The notes under the pieces were generated by a model. The model was not told where the DNA came from. It was given only the letters and a program-made list of their open reading frames with translations, and made no database searches. Of a stretch of 64,000 nt of DNA, positions 1 to 7,142 are shown piece by piece. The translations under genes and the position numbers were made by a program. Every line of letters begins with the position of its first letter. The first letter of the stretch is position 1. The DNA comes from CAWCTD01 sp963798455 (lineage in GTDB: Bacteria; Acidobacteriota; Terriglobia; Bryobacterales; Bryobacteraceae), in contig CAWCTD010000003.1 in the NCBI GenBank assembly GCA_963798455.1, forward strand, positions 1,178,001 to 1,242,000. Direction: 5' to 3'.

Positions 1-360
1 CGCCTCGAATGCCGCGGCGGGCAGCGCGTAGCGTTTCCGCCGTCGCCCCTTGCCGAGGTCGATGCCCTCCAGCAGCACGCCCAGCTCCCAGGCCGCGATC
101 TCCCGCCGGCCCGTTTGGGCGAAGGGGAACTGGAAGGTGCCCGCCTCCAGCCGCTTGTACCAGATCACCCACCCATCCCGATCCCAGTACAGGATCTTCA
201 GACGGTCGCTACGCCGGTTGCAAAACACCAGCAGGTGCCCCGAGAAGGGATTGCAGCGGATGATATGCTCGGCCATCATGGACAGACCGTCGAAGCTCCG
301 GCGCATGTCACAGGCCACGGTGCACAAGTACACCTTGATGGCCGCCGGGAAGCTCAGCAT
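1..360 (-). CDS. tnpB: IS66 TnpB (Orf2-like) accessory protein, partial
   Basis: The 120 codons visible carry the typical IS66 Orf2 text: an N-terminal VYLCTVACDMRRSFDGL segment, then NPFSGHLLVFCNRRSDRLKI and KILYWDRDGWVIWYKRLE. These identify the small TnpB protein needed for transposition of IS66 elements; its biochemical role is unclear. The gene starts at an ATG that overlaps the end of tnpA by 7 bases, implying translational coupling. The usual length is about 115-120 residues, so almost the whole protein is present although the stop codon is not in the window. Confidence 0.9.
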   Translation of the reverse strand, partial: MLSFPAAIKVYLCTVACDMRRSFDGLSMMAEHIIRCNPFSGHLLVFCNRRSDRLKILYWDRDGWVIWYKRLEAGTFQFPFAQTGRREIAAWELGVLLEGIDLGKGRRRKRYALPAAAFEA

Positions 361-701
361 CCCGGCTGTTCCAGCGCCGCCAGCACCGATCGCAGGGTCG
401 GCTCATCGACGCCTTTGGCCAGGCGCAGCCGCCGCCCGCCGGCCAGCACCAACTCTATGCCGGCATCCGCCGAGCCCGGCTCGCCGCTGACCAGGGCGAA
501 GCTGGCCGGCCCGTTCGCTGAGCCCCGCGGCGTTGAAGCGGGCGGACGCTTCTCCTTCAATCGGCGCTGCCACCAGTAGAACTGGCACTCCTTCAGCTTC
601 CGCTGCCGGCAGAAGGCCCGCGTCGACATGCCGCTCCGGGCAGCATCCCGAATGACCGCCTGCCAGTACCGCGCCTTCTCCACATCGTGCTTCTGGCTCA
701 C
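354..701 (-). CDS. tnpA: IS66 TnpA accessory protein
   Basis: A 115-residue protein with the arrangement of IS66 TnpA/InsC-like proteins: an N-terminal helix-turn-helix region (WQAVIRDAARSGMSTRAFCRQ, about residues 11-31, then QFYWWQRRL) and a C-terminal part with IELVLAGGRRLRL that resembles the conserved end of the family. The GTG at 701 is chosen because AGGAGGAG lies about 7 bases upstream; a longer reading frame from 731 adds only low-complexity Arg/Ala codons. First gene of the IS operon, close to the terminal repeat. Confidence 0.85.
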   Translation of the reverse strand: MSQKHDVEKARYWQAVIRDAARSGMSTRAFCRQRKLKECQFYWWQRRLKEKRPPASTPRGSANGPASFALVSGEPGSADAGIELVLAGGRRLRLAKGVDEPTLRSVLAALEQPGC

Positions 702-756
702 TTCTGCTCCTCCTCGTGCCCGCGCGCGCACTCCGGGCGCACATGCATCAACACAA

Positions 757-774
757 GGAAGTATGACCGCTTAC
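757..774 (-). repeat. IS66 terminal inverted repeat
   Basis: The minus strand reads GTAAGCGGTCATACTTCC from 774. GTAAGCG at the tip is characteristic of IS66-family ends. The partner repeat is outside the window, so it is identified by family resemblance and by its position upstream of tnpA. Confidence 0.7.
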
Positions 775-775
775 C

Positions 776-910
776 TCAAAACACGGAAGATGGGTTTGCC
801 GGACGCGTACGAACGCTCTGCTGGCGCTCGGCTACGGTTGTCTGCTGGAGACCGGTTATCTCAAGGTTGGTTTTGAGGGTGCTGAATGCGTCTGCTATGG
901 TCCTAGCCAT
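776..910 (-). pseudogene. N-terminal stub of a second CD-NTase-like nucleotidyltransferase, cut near the IS66 insertion
   Basis: Just downstream of the nucleotidyltransferase at 1010-1888, on the same strand, is a short 44-codon frame. Its first 34 residues (MARTIADAFSTL, then LEITGLQQTTVAERQQSVR) look like the N-terminal helix that precedes the GS motif in bacterial SMODS/CD-NTase nucleotidyltransferases, a family often starting with an LEIT-LQ-TV-RQ-VR pattern. The frame then loses resemblance and stops one base from the IS66 end, so the catalytic part is missing. The family call rests on recalled patterns over a short stretch and is tentative. Insertion of IS66, perhaps with an adjacent deletion, is the likely cause. 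Confidence 0.45.
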
Positions 911-1009
911 GCGTTCGTCGTAGTTGCCAATTTCCTTTATCTTCTGTGATTTACAACCGCTCTGTCAAGCGAGATTACGATACAATGGTCTGAAGTCTAG
1001 GACTCTTTC

Positions 1010-1888
1010 CTACCGCGGGAAGTACCCGTTAAAAACGATATTCCACTGGCGCTGGGCTTCCGTATGGTCCCCAAGCGACTCGGCGTAAAGGGCCGCTTTT
1101 GCGTGGTCGCGCGAGTAGATGACCGATCGCACCGTGAGTTCCCGTTGGAATTCCGACTTGACTGCGGCCACGTTGCCGGAAACCTTCATCGGGTCGCGGT
1201 ACGCCCGACATTCGCGCTGCGCAAGCAGCTGGAATGCTTCCGTAACACACTGCGAGTAGGACTTGGCGCCCTCGCAGATGGCGTGATCGGCGAGAAGCAA
1301 TTCGAGGTGAAATGAGGAAAGCGGAACCCGTGGCGTCCGGCACTCCCGCCATAATTTCAGGACTTGGACCGTCCGCGGGAGCTTTCCGCGACTCTTCTCG
1401 CCCGCGTCGCGGATGAATTTCCCATGAATCTCCGGCCCAGTCTCCATCCATCCCCCGTCTCCGTTGGGGATCTGATACACCGGCCAGTTGCGTGGTCCCG
1501 TACCCCAGAAGAAGGCCGGGACCACATCAACGGGGTACTCACCCGCCGAAAAACGGACCACGACGGCCTGCTGATCCCGCGAGACCGGCGTCTGCGGAAA
1601 ACGGCCGGCAAGTTCGCCACGCAGCCGGTCGAGCACCGCATACGAGCTCATGTATGTACCGCCCCAGCGCGCGTCGTCGCGTGACACCACCGCGAAACAA
1701 TCCAGGTCACTGTAGGACCGCACGGCGCTGCCGCACGAGTGGCTGCCGACAACGATGAATTTCCGGAGCTTAAAGGCGCTGTCCAGACGGGTCTTGATTG
1801 TCGCCGCGTGTCCCCTCGCCTTCAGGAGCTCGCTGGGAAGCGGCTTAATGCCCAACAGAAGTTTCTGGAATAGAAGCGCAACATGCAT
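1010..1888 (-). CDS. CD-NTase-like nucleotidyltransferase (SMODS/OAS type)
   Basis: A 292-residue protein with the hallmarks of the cGAS/DncV-like nucleotidyltransferases: a long N-terminal helix, then VVGSHSCGSAVRSYSDLDCF with the GS motif at residues 48-49 and the metal-binding acidic pair at D61 and D63, and a third acid D121 in YPVDVVPAF. Spacing and total length fit CD-NTases of CBASS defence, which make cyclic oligonucleotide signals on phage infection. I see no effector, Cap2/Cap3 or HORMA gene next to it; downstream lies a second nucleotidyltransferase stub and then IS66. The ATG at 1888 is chosen because the protein then starts just before the first helix; sequence further upstream is not protein-like. 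Other OAS-fold nucleotidyltransferases (for example tRNA CCA-type or Cid1-type) are less likely. Confidence 0.75.
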   Translation of the reverse strand: MHVALLFQKLLLGIKPLPSELLKARGHAATIKTRLDSAFKLRKFIVVGSHSCGSAVRSYSDLDCFAVVSRDDARWGGTYMSSYAVLDRLRGELAGRFPQTPVSRDQQAVVVRFSAGEYPVDVVPAFFWGTGPRNWPVYQIPNGDGGWMETGPEIHGKFIRDAGEKSRGKLPRTVQVLKLWRECRTPRVPLSSFHLELLLADHAICEGAKSYSQCVTEAFQLLAQRECRAYRDPMKVSGNVAAVKSEFQRELTVRSVIYSRDHAKAALYAESLGDHTEAQRQWNIVFNGYFPR

Positions 1889-1900
1889 CGATCGGAACTC

Positions 1901-1906
1901 ATTATA
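1901..1906 (-). promoter_or_regulatory. -10 box for the CD-NTase gene
   Basis: The minus strand reads TATAAT at 1906-1901, a perfect sigma70 -10 hexamer, 12 bases before the ATG at 1888. No good -35 is visible at 16-18 bases. Transcription would start only about five bases before the ATG. Confidence 0.5.
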
Positions 1907-2464
1907 GCGACCGTACGGCGACTTGCGCCAGGGAAGGCACCAAGTGACCCGGCGTGGCAGAAAGAGCGTACCGCACCGCGTAAAAGGGTCCAAGCGGTGA
2001 ATCCCTGGTACCGTCTCGGTGCCTACAAGAGTTCGTCGGTCCTTGGACCTCGACAGTCGAGAGCGCCGGAGGCTGCCCGCGGCCGGGACAGCGGCTCCGG
2101 AAGAGGCTGTTTTAGCTCCGCTCAAATTCAATCGAACATGCAGTCCACTAGCAGGTTACTTTCGCAAAGGCGGTAGTCTCCTGAAAACGCGGCGCTTCGG
2201 GAGTTGCCGGCGACATAACTCCCGTGAAGTCCCCACCTAGGAAGTGAACCAGGACCAAGCCCCGCCTGTTCAATGGATGTCGGCTGCCTGGACGAGCCGC
2301 AGCACCTGGTTCTCGAGATGATCGAGGCCCGCGGAATACGTGAGCGCACTTCTGAAACGGCGTGCTAAGACAGCGGACGCTACCTTGCAGAATGGGGTGG
2401 AGGTCGTGCCGGGCGGGCCCTTGGCCTTTGCTACCGGCAGATGATGTCCCGCTGGTCCGCTGCG
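1907..2464. other. Stretch with no supported gene
   Basis: About 560 bases between the divergent CD-NTase promoter and the decayed toxin gene. Open frames exist on both strands but their translations are rich in Arg, Ser and Pro, lack family resemblance and have no start signals. The stretch may be decayed sequence; I cannot identify an origin. Confidence 0.5.
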
Positions 2465-2465
2465 G

Positions 2466-2477
2466 TAGACTGAGCCT
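2466..2477 (+). promoter_or_regulatory. -10 box, leaderless arrangement, for the decayed toxin gene
   Basis: TAGACT at 2466-2471 is followed after 6 bases by the GTG at 2478. The spacing places the predicted transcription start on the start codon. The same TAGACT arrangement precedes the antitoxin at 31147. Confidence 0.45.
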
Positions 2478-2641
2478 GTGGTCTATGAATGGAGTGCGGC
2501 GAAGGCAAAGGCCATTATTCAAGACCACGGCGTAGCCTTTGGCGAGGCGGCCGTTTTCCTCGACCCGCTGGCGCTGACCTTCCCCGATCCATAAGAGAGC
2601 GCAGGCAATATGAAGAAGGTATCCGCAACGAGACTGGGTGA
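2478..2641 (+). pseudogene. BrnT-type toxin with internal deletion
   Basis: The first frame (GTG 2478 to TAA 2592) gives VVYEWSAAKAKAI, then HGVAFGEAAVFLDPLALTF and a final PDP, the N-terminal half of BrnT-family RNase toxins (xFEWDxxKAxxNxxKHGVSFEEAxxVFxDPxAxxxxDP). The C-terminal end of the same family, RERRQYEEGIRNETG, follows at once in a different frame (2594-2638). The roughly 40 residues between them, which hold the beta-strands of the catalytic core, are missing. A deletion with frameshift has therefore inactivated the toxin while leaving the antitoxin start, which overlaps the C-terminal remnant, untouched. Confidence 0.75.
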
Positions 2642-2885
2642 CGACTTGCGTCCGGAGTACGATCTCTCGAAGCTCAAGGGAGGCGTTCGCGGCAAGTACT
2701 ACAGGCAGGCGGTAGCCGGGACCAACCTGATGTTGATCGAGCCGGAACTCGCAGAGGTGTTTGGCGGTGCGGAGTCAGTGAACCGCGCGCTCCGGCTCCT
2801 GGTCGACACAGCGCAGGCGGCTGCAGGGGCGCCCCGCCGGCGGCATGGCGCGCCCGCCAAGCGCGTGCGGCCGACGCCGCAATGA
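2610..2885 (+). CDS. Antitoxin-like protein of a BrnT-type toxin-antitoxin pair
   Basis: A 91-residue protein whose core DDLRPEYDLSKLKGGVRGKYY, then AGTNLMLIEPELAEVFGGAESVNRALRLLV matches a widespread small family (DLRPEYDFSKLKGGVRGKY..GTNLVLLDPDVA..F....VNEALR) that I recall as usually encoded directly after BrnT-like or similar small toxins. The C-terminal half is probably a DNA-binding helical module. A GCAGG motif lies 4 bases before the ATG, inside the end of the toxin remnant. With its toxin deleted it may be an orphan antitoxin, able to protect against related toxins, or simply not yet decayed. Basic residues after position 70 (RRRHGAPAKRVR) are unusual for the family. Confidence 0.7.
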   Translation: MKKVSATRLGDDLRPEYDLSKLKGGVRGKYYRQAVAGTNLMLIEPELAEVFGGAESVNRALRLLVDTAQAAAGAPRRRHGAPAKRVRPTPQ

Positions 2886-3029
2886 GCGCGTCGAGGCTGA
2901 AGCGCCGGTCGTTAGGCCCCTGGGCGTGGAACCTGGAGATCCTGGTAGATCTTCCGGACCGGATCGTCGTTGATTTCGTCAGCGTGGACCTTCACTTCCG
3001 CCCGCGCGCGCGGGTGCCGTGAAGGCACG

Positions 3030-3066
3030 TTGCCTGACTCGGGCCTTTTGCACTACACTGTAGTGC
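3030..3066 (+). promoter_or_regulatory. Promoter with overlapping palindromic operator for the RHH/PIN pair
   Basis: TTGCCT (3030-3035), an 18-base spacer and TACACT (3054-3059) form a sigma70-like promoter. A perfect palindrome GCACTAC-act-GTAGTGC (3050-3066) covers the -10 box and ends at the base before the ATG. An antitoxin dimer bound there would block RNA polymerase, as expected for autoregulated toxin-antitoxin operons. The distances predict a leaderless transcript. Confidence 0.7.
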
Positions 3067-3363
3067 ATGAAGACCGAGGTCTACAGTTGGCGGGTTTCGC
3101 CGGAGACCAAGGCGGATCTGGAGACGGAGGCGCGCCGCCAAAACACCTCGGTCGCGTCGCTCCTTGACCAGCTCACCCGTGCGTGGCTTCGGGATCGCCG
3201 GGGGTCCTCGAATGCGGACGACGCCGAGCAGGCCAGACTGCACGCCGCTGCGGAGAAGCTGATCGGAACGCTCGCGGGGAAGAATCCCAGGCGCGCGGAG
3301 TCGGTCCGCACGCTCGTGCGGGGACGCTTGGCGGGGAGGCATGAGCGCGAAAGGTCTCATTGA
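3067..3363 (+). CDS. Ribbon-helix-helix antitoxin (VapB-like)
   Basis: A 98-residue protein that opens with a short beta-strand and two helices of the ribbon-helix-helix type (KTEVYSWRVSPETKADLETEA, then SVASLLDQLTRAWL, residues 2-42). The remainder is charged and helical and would wrap the toxin. The gene overlaps the PIN toxin gene by 23 bases. The palindrome directly in front of its ATG is the likely operator. Antitoxins of this kind both repress their own operon and neutralise the toxin. Confidence 0.8.
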   Translation: MKTEVYSWRVSPETKADLETEARRQNTSVASLLDQLTRAWLRDRRGSSNADDAEQARLHAAAEKLIGTLAGKNPRRAESVRTLVRGRLAGRHERERSH

Positions 3364-3778
3364 CACCGGCGCCATCCTGGCGCTCCTCGATTGCAATGAC
3401 CGCTGGCACATAGCCTGCGTGGAGGCCTTCCGCCATTTGCGCCTGCCCTTGGTTACGTCTGAAGCGGTGCTGACCGAACTGTTCCACCTCGCGGGCGACT
3501 CGCGGGCCGAAGTGGAAGCCGCGTGGAAGTTCATTCGGTCTGGGGCGATTGTCCTGGCGACCATCGGCGACGCCGAGCTGACCGAGACTCACGCTCTGAT
3601 GTCGCGCTATTGGGATCGGCCTATGGACTTCGCGGACGCCACGCTGGTCTATCTGGCGCGACGCGAAAATCTGACGACCATCCTGACGATCGACCACTCC
3701 GATTTTGAAACCTATCGGATCGAAGGCAACCGAAAGTTCCGAATCGTTCCCGGCGCAGCGCGCGTTCTGCGAAAATAA
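3341..3778 (+). CDS. PIN-domain ribonuclease toxin (VapC-like)
   Basis: A 145-residue single PIN domain. The conserved acidic residues are visible: D8 in GLIDTGAILALL, E46 in VLTELFH, D99 in MDFADATLV, and D118/D121 in TIDHSDF. This is the metal-dependent ribonuclease fold of VapC toxins, which typically cleave tRNA or rRNA. It overlaps the upstream antitoxin gene, so the two are translationally coupled. All catalytic positions are intact, so the toxin is probably active. It ends 18 bases before a cell-wall synthesis gene. Confidence 0.87.
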   Translation: MSAKGLIDTGAILALLDCNDRWHIACVEAFRHLRLPLVTSEAVLTELFHLAGDSRAEVEAAWKFIRSGAIVLATIGDAELTETHALMSRYWDRPMDFADATLVYLARRENLTTILTIDHSDFETYRIEGNRKFRIVPGAARVLRK

Positions 3779-3796
3779 GGACTGAGGTCTCCTTTT

Positions 3797-6322
3797 GTGC
3801 CGGTAAAGCTGCACGTTCCCCGCAAGGCGGCAGTGGTCCGCCTGCTCATGCACCCAGCGGGGAAGGTCGCCCTGACACTGGCGACGCTGCTGCTGATGGG
3901 CGGCCTGCTGACCTTCACGTACTACTACACGAAGTACTCCAGACTGATCGAGGCGAAGCTCCGCACGGGACCCTTCCAGAGCACGGCGATGATCTTCGCC
4001 GCGCCGGAGACGGTATCGGTCGGCGATCAGATGACCGTGGATGAGGTCGTCGCGCAACTCCGCCGCAGCGGCTACACCGACTCCCGCACCAACCCGCTCG
4101 GCTGGTACAACGTCCGCAAGGACGCCGTGGAGATCTTCCCGGGGACCGACTCCTACTTCGACCAGGAGGGCGGAGTCATATACTTCTCGGGCGCCACGGT
4201 GTCACGCATCATCTCGACTCGGGACAACACGGACCGCACCGAGTACATGCTGGAACCGGAGCTGTTGACCAACCTCTTCGACAAAAACCGGGAGAAGCGC
4301 CGCCTGGTCAAGTTCGCCGACCTGCCCAAGGTCCTCATCCAGGCGGTTGTCTCGGCCGAGGACAAGCGGTTCTTCCAGCACTCGGGATTCGACCCGCTGC
4401 GGGTCATCAAGGCGGCTTACGTGGACCTCAAGGAGCGCCGCATCGAGGAGGGCGCTTCGACGCTGAGCATGCAACTTGCGGGCATGTTCTGGCTTAACCG
4501 CCAGGAGAGGACCTGGAGACGCAAAGCCGCCGAGGTGCTCATCACCTTCCAGATCGAGCAGAAGCTGACCAAGGAGGAGATCTTCGAGTACTACGCCAAC
4601 CAGATCGACCTGGGACGGCGGGGCAGCTTCGCTATCCGCGGTTTCGGAGAAGCCGCACAGGCCTACCTCGGCAAGGACGTGCGGGACCTGACCCTGTCCG
4701 AAGCGGCCATGCTGGCGGGGCTGGTCCAGCGGCCCAGCTACACGAACCCGATCCGCTGGCCGGAACGCGCGCGGACGCGCCGCAACATAGTCCTGGCGCT
4801 GATGCGGGAAAACGGCTACATCACCGAGCAGCAGTACCTGGATGCGGCGGCCCCGCCGCTCACCGTGGCCCGGGGCGGAGCCGAGTCGGCCGACGCTCCG
4901 TACTTCGTGGACCTGGTCAACGACGAGCTTCAGGATGAGTTTCAGACGCACGACTTCCAGGACCGCTCCTACCGCGTCTACACTACACTGGACATGGATT
5001 TGCAGCGCGACGCCGCCGAAGCGGTGCGCATCGGCATGAAAGAGGTGGACGACCAGGTCCGCCAGCAGGGCCGGTTCCGCCGCACCAAGCCTCCCGAGGC
5101 GCAGGTGGCGCTGGTAGCTCTGGATACCCAGACGGCCGAGATCAAGGCGCTGGTGGGTGGCCGCAACTACGGCGTGAGCCAGTTGAATCGCATCCTGGCC
5201 AAGCGGCAGCCCGGTTCGTCGTTCAAGCCCTTCGTGTACGCAGCCGCGCTCGAAACGGCCCTGGGAGAAAATTCCAAGCCGATTACGTCCCTGACAACAC
5301 TCCCGGACGAGCCCACGACCTTCTGGTTCGACGACAAGCCGTATTCGCCCTCTAACTTCAAGGACGAGTATCACGGCACGGTCACTCTGCGCCAGGCCAT
5401 CGCGCATTCGATGAACGTGCCCACCGTGAGGCTGGCTGAGATGATCGGCTACGACAAGGTGGTGGATCTGGCCAAGCGCGCCGGCATGAATCTGAACATC
5501 CAGCCCACGCCGGCGGTGGCGCTGGGAGCTTACGAAGTCACCCCGATCGAAATCGCCGGCGCCTATACCGTGTTCGCGGATCAAGGCGTGTACGTCAAGC
5601 CCAACTGGATCAAATTGATTCGCGACGAGAAAGGCAGCGTGGTTCACACCTATCGGCCGGTCACGCGCCAGGTGCTCGACCCGCGGGTTGCCTATCTGAT
5701 GGTGGACCTGCTCCAGGAGGTCATCCGCAGCGGCACGGCCGTGGGCGTGCGCGCGCGCGGTTTCACCCTGCCGGCGGCGGGCAAGACCGGAACCTCGCAC
5801 GACGGGTGGTTCGCGGGGTTCACCTCGCGGCTGCTGTGCATCGTGTGGGTCGGATTCGACGACAACCAGGAATTGGATATCGAGGGCGCGCGGTCCGCCT
5901 TGCCGATATGGACGGAGTTCATGAAGAGGGCCCACCGGCACCGGCAGTACCGAAACGTGAGCGACTTTGAGCCGCCCGATGGAATCGTGATGGTGAGGGT
6001 GGATCCAGCCTCAGGCGCACTGGCCACCACTGGATGCCCGGGAGCCCAACTGGAGGCATTCGTCGCCGGGACCCAGCCCATCGAGGTTTGCAGGCTCCAT
6101 GGCGGCAGCCTGGCCAGCGCCACGCAGGTGACGGGTTGGGACACGGGCTCGGAGCAACCCGCCACGGTCGCGGTGAACGCCAGAAGGCCAGAAAGCGAGG
6201 GCAGGCCCGTGCGGAACCTGCGTCCCGCGGCCCCGGCGGGTGGCCCGAAAGCCGCGGCCGAGAGCGTGCCGCCGCCACGCAAGAAGAGTCTGCTCAGACG
6301 CATCCTGGATGTGTTCAAATAG
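3797..6322 (+). CDS. mrcB: Bifunctional class A penicillin-binding protein (PBP1B-like)
   Basis: An 841-residue inner-membrane enzyme that polymerises lipid II and cross-links peptidoglycan. It has a short cytoplasmic tail, one membrane segment (about residues 25-46), a UB2H-like region (about 60-140), a GT51 glycosyltransferase domain with VSAEDKRFFQHSGFDP (catalytic E188) and GASTLSMQLA, and a transpeptidase domain with SxxK at S474-K477 (PGSSFK), SMN, and KTGT at K663. The C-terminus is a proline/alanine-rich tail. The GTG at 3797 follows a GAGG motif by about 10 bases. It lies in line with the PIN toxin gene and two downstream TPR genes. The symbol is by analogy to E. coli PBP1B because of the UB2H-like part. 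Confidence 0.9.
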   Translation: MPVKLHVPRKAAVVRLLMHPAGKVALTLATLLLMGGLLTFTYYYTKYSRLIEAKLRTGPFQSTAMIFAAPETVSVGDQMTVDEVVAQLRRSGYTDSRTNPLGWYNVRKDAVEIFPGTDSYFDQEGGVIYFSGATVSRIISTRDNTDRTEYMLEPELLTNLFDKNREKRRLVKFADLPKVLIQAVVSAEDKRFFQHSGFDPLRVIKAAYVDLKERRIEEGASTLSMQLAGMFWLNRQERTWRRKAAEVLITFQIEQKLTKEEIFEYYANQIDLGRRGSFAIRGFGEAAQAYLGKDVRDLTLSEAAMLAGLVQRPSYTNPIRWPERARTRRNIVLALMRENGYITEQQYLDAAAPPLTVARGGAESADAPYFVDLVNDELQDEFQTHDFQDRSYRVYTTLDMDLQRDAAEAVRIGMKEVDDQVRQQGRFRRTKPPEAQVALVALDTQTAEIKALVGGRNYGVSQLNRILAKRQPGSSFKPFVYAAALETALGENSKPITSLTTLPDEPTTFWFDDKPYSPSNFKDEYHGTVTLRQAIAHSMNVPTVRLAEMIGYDKVVDLAKRAGMNLNIQPTPAVALGAYEVTPIEIAGAYTVFADQGVYVKPNWIKLIRDEKGSVVHTYRPVTRQVLDPRVAYLMVDLLQEVIRSGTAVGVRARGFTLPAAGKTGTSHDGWFAGFTSRLLCIVWVGFDDNQELDIEGARSALPIWTEFMKRAHRHRQYRNVSDFEPPDGIVMVRVDPASGALATTGCPGAQLEAFVAGTQPIEVCRLHGGSLASATQVTGWDTGSEQPATVAVNARRPESEGRPVRNLRPAAPAGGPKAAAESVPPPRKKSLLRRILDVFK

Positions 6323-6338
6323 CAGCAGGAGGGCGGCC

Positions 6339-7142
6339 ATGACAATGTACGCTAGTCTCCGCCTCATCACAGCCACGGCTGTGTTGGTTTTCTCCTCCGC
6401 CGCGCAATCCACTTCGCAGGACGGGCTGCGTTCGGCGCCCGCGGCGGGCCCGGCGCCGGCCGCGGAGAGTGCGCCCGCGGCCAAGCCACTCACCATCGAG
6501 CAGCGCGGCGACCTGTTCATGGCGCGCAAGATGTTTCGCGAAGCCGTCGACATCTACCGGCAGGGGCTTTCGCAGCCCAACGGCTATATGCTTTACAACA
6601 AGATCGGCATCGCGTACCACCACCTGATGGACTTCAAGACCGCGAAGAAGAATTACGAGGCGGCCCTCAAACGAAACCCGAAGTACTCCGAAGCGCAGAA
6701 CAACCTGGGTGCGCTCTACTACGCACAGAAGAATTACCGGCGCGCGATCCAGGAGTACCAGAAGGCCCTGAAGCTAAGCCCCGACTCGGCCACGATCTAC
6801 AGCAACCTCGGAACGGCCTACTACGCCAGAAAGAAGTACGACGACGCGCTCAAGGCTTACAAGCAGGCCTTGGCGTTGGATCCGCAGGTGTTCGAGCAGC
6901 GGGGTACCACCGGATCCATCTTGCAGGAGCGCAGCACTGAAGAGCAGGCCAAGTTCCACTACTACCTGGCCAAGACCTACGCCCAGGCGGGCAATACCGA
7001 ATACGCATTGCGCTACATCCGCCGCTCTCTCGAAGAAGGCTTCAAGGATCGGAAGAAATACCTGGAGGAGCCCGAGTTCGGTATCTTGAAGGATCTCCCC
7101 GAGTTCCAGCAGTTGATGTCGATGGAGATTCGTGTCCTGTAG
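6339..7142 (+). CDS. Exported TPR-repeat protein
   Basis: A 267-residue protein with a signal peptide (about residues 1-22, cleavage near AAQS), an Ala/Pro linker, and at least three consecutive tetratricopeptide repeats (about 55-190, with AQNNLGALYYAQKNYRRAI and YSNLGTAYYARKKYDDALK as clear units). TPR proteins act as scaffolds. It follows the penicillin-binding protein by 16 bases with an AGGAGGG Shine-Dalgarno before the ATG, suggesting a role linked to cell-wall synthesis in the periplasm, which is inference. The next gene overlaps its end. Confidence 0.8.
   Translation: MTMYASLRLITATAVLVFSSAAQSTSQDGLRSAPAAGPAPAAESAPAAKPLTIEQRGDLFMARKMFREAVDIYRQGLSQPNGYMLYNKIGIAYHHLMDFKTAKKNYEAALKRNPKYSEAQNNLGALYYAQKNYRRAIQEYQKALKLSPDSATIYSNLGTAYYARKKYDDALKAYKQALALDPQVFEQRGTTGSILQERSTEEQAKFHYYLAKTYAQAGNTEYALRYIRRSLEEGFKDRKKYLEEPEFGILKDLPEFQQLMSMEIRVL

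Larger units (their letters stand above)
1..774 (-). mobile_element. IS66-family insertion sequence, truncated by window edge
   Basis: Two overlapping genes on the minus strand match the accessory genes tnpA and tnpB of IS66-family elements. The outer boundary is set by an IS66-like terminus: reading the minus strand, the element begins GTAAGCGGTCATACTTCC at 774-757, and GTAAGCG is the usual IS66 end. The first eight bases outside (775-782, ctcaaaac) would be the target duplication, but the other end and the large DDE transposase (tnpC) lie beyond position 1. The insertion lies directly beside a truncated nucleotidyltransferase. Confidence 0.85.

Noticed and set aside
2148..2528. 126-codon minus-strand frame upstream of the decayed toxin
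   Set aside because: No family resemblance, Arg/Ser/Pro-rich composition and no start signals; it also overlaps the toxin remnant on the other strand.
4202..5941. 579-codon minus-strand frame opposite the penicillin-binding protein gene, and similar long antisense frames elsewhere (for example 29046-31121 and 48535-50154)
   Set aside because: Long antisense frames are expected opposite GC-rich coding sequence; their translations are His/Arg/Gly-rich and match no family.
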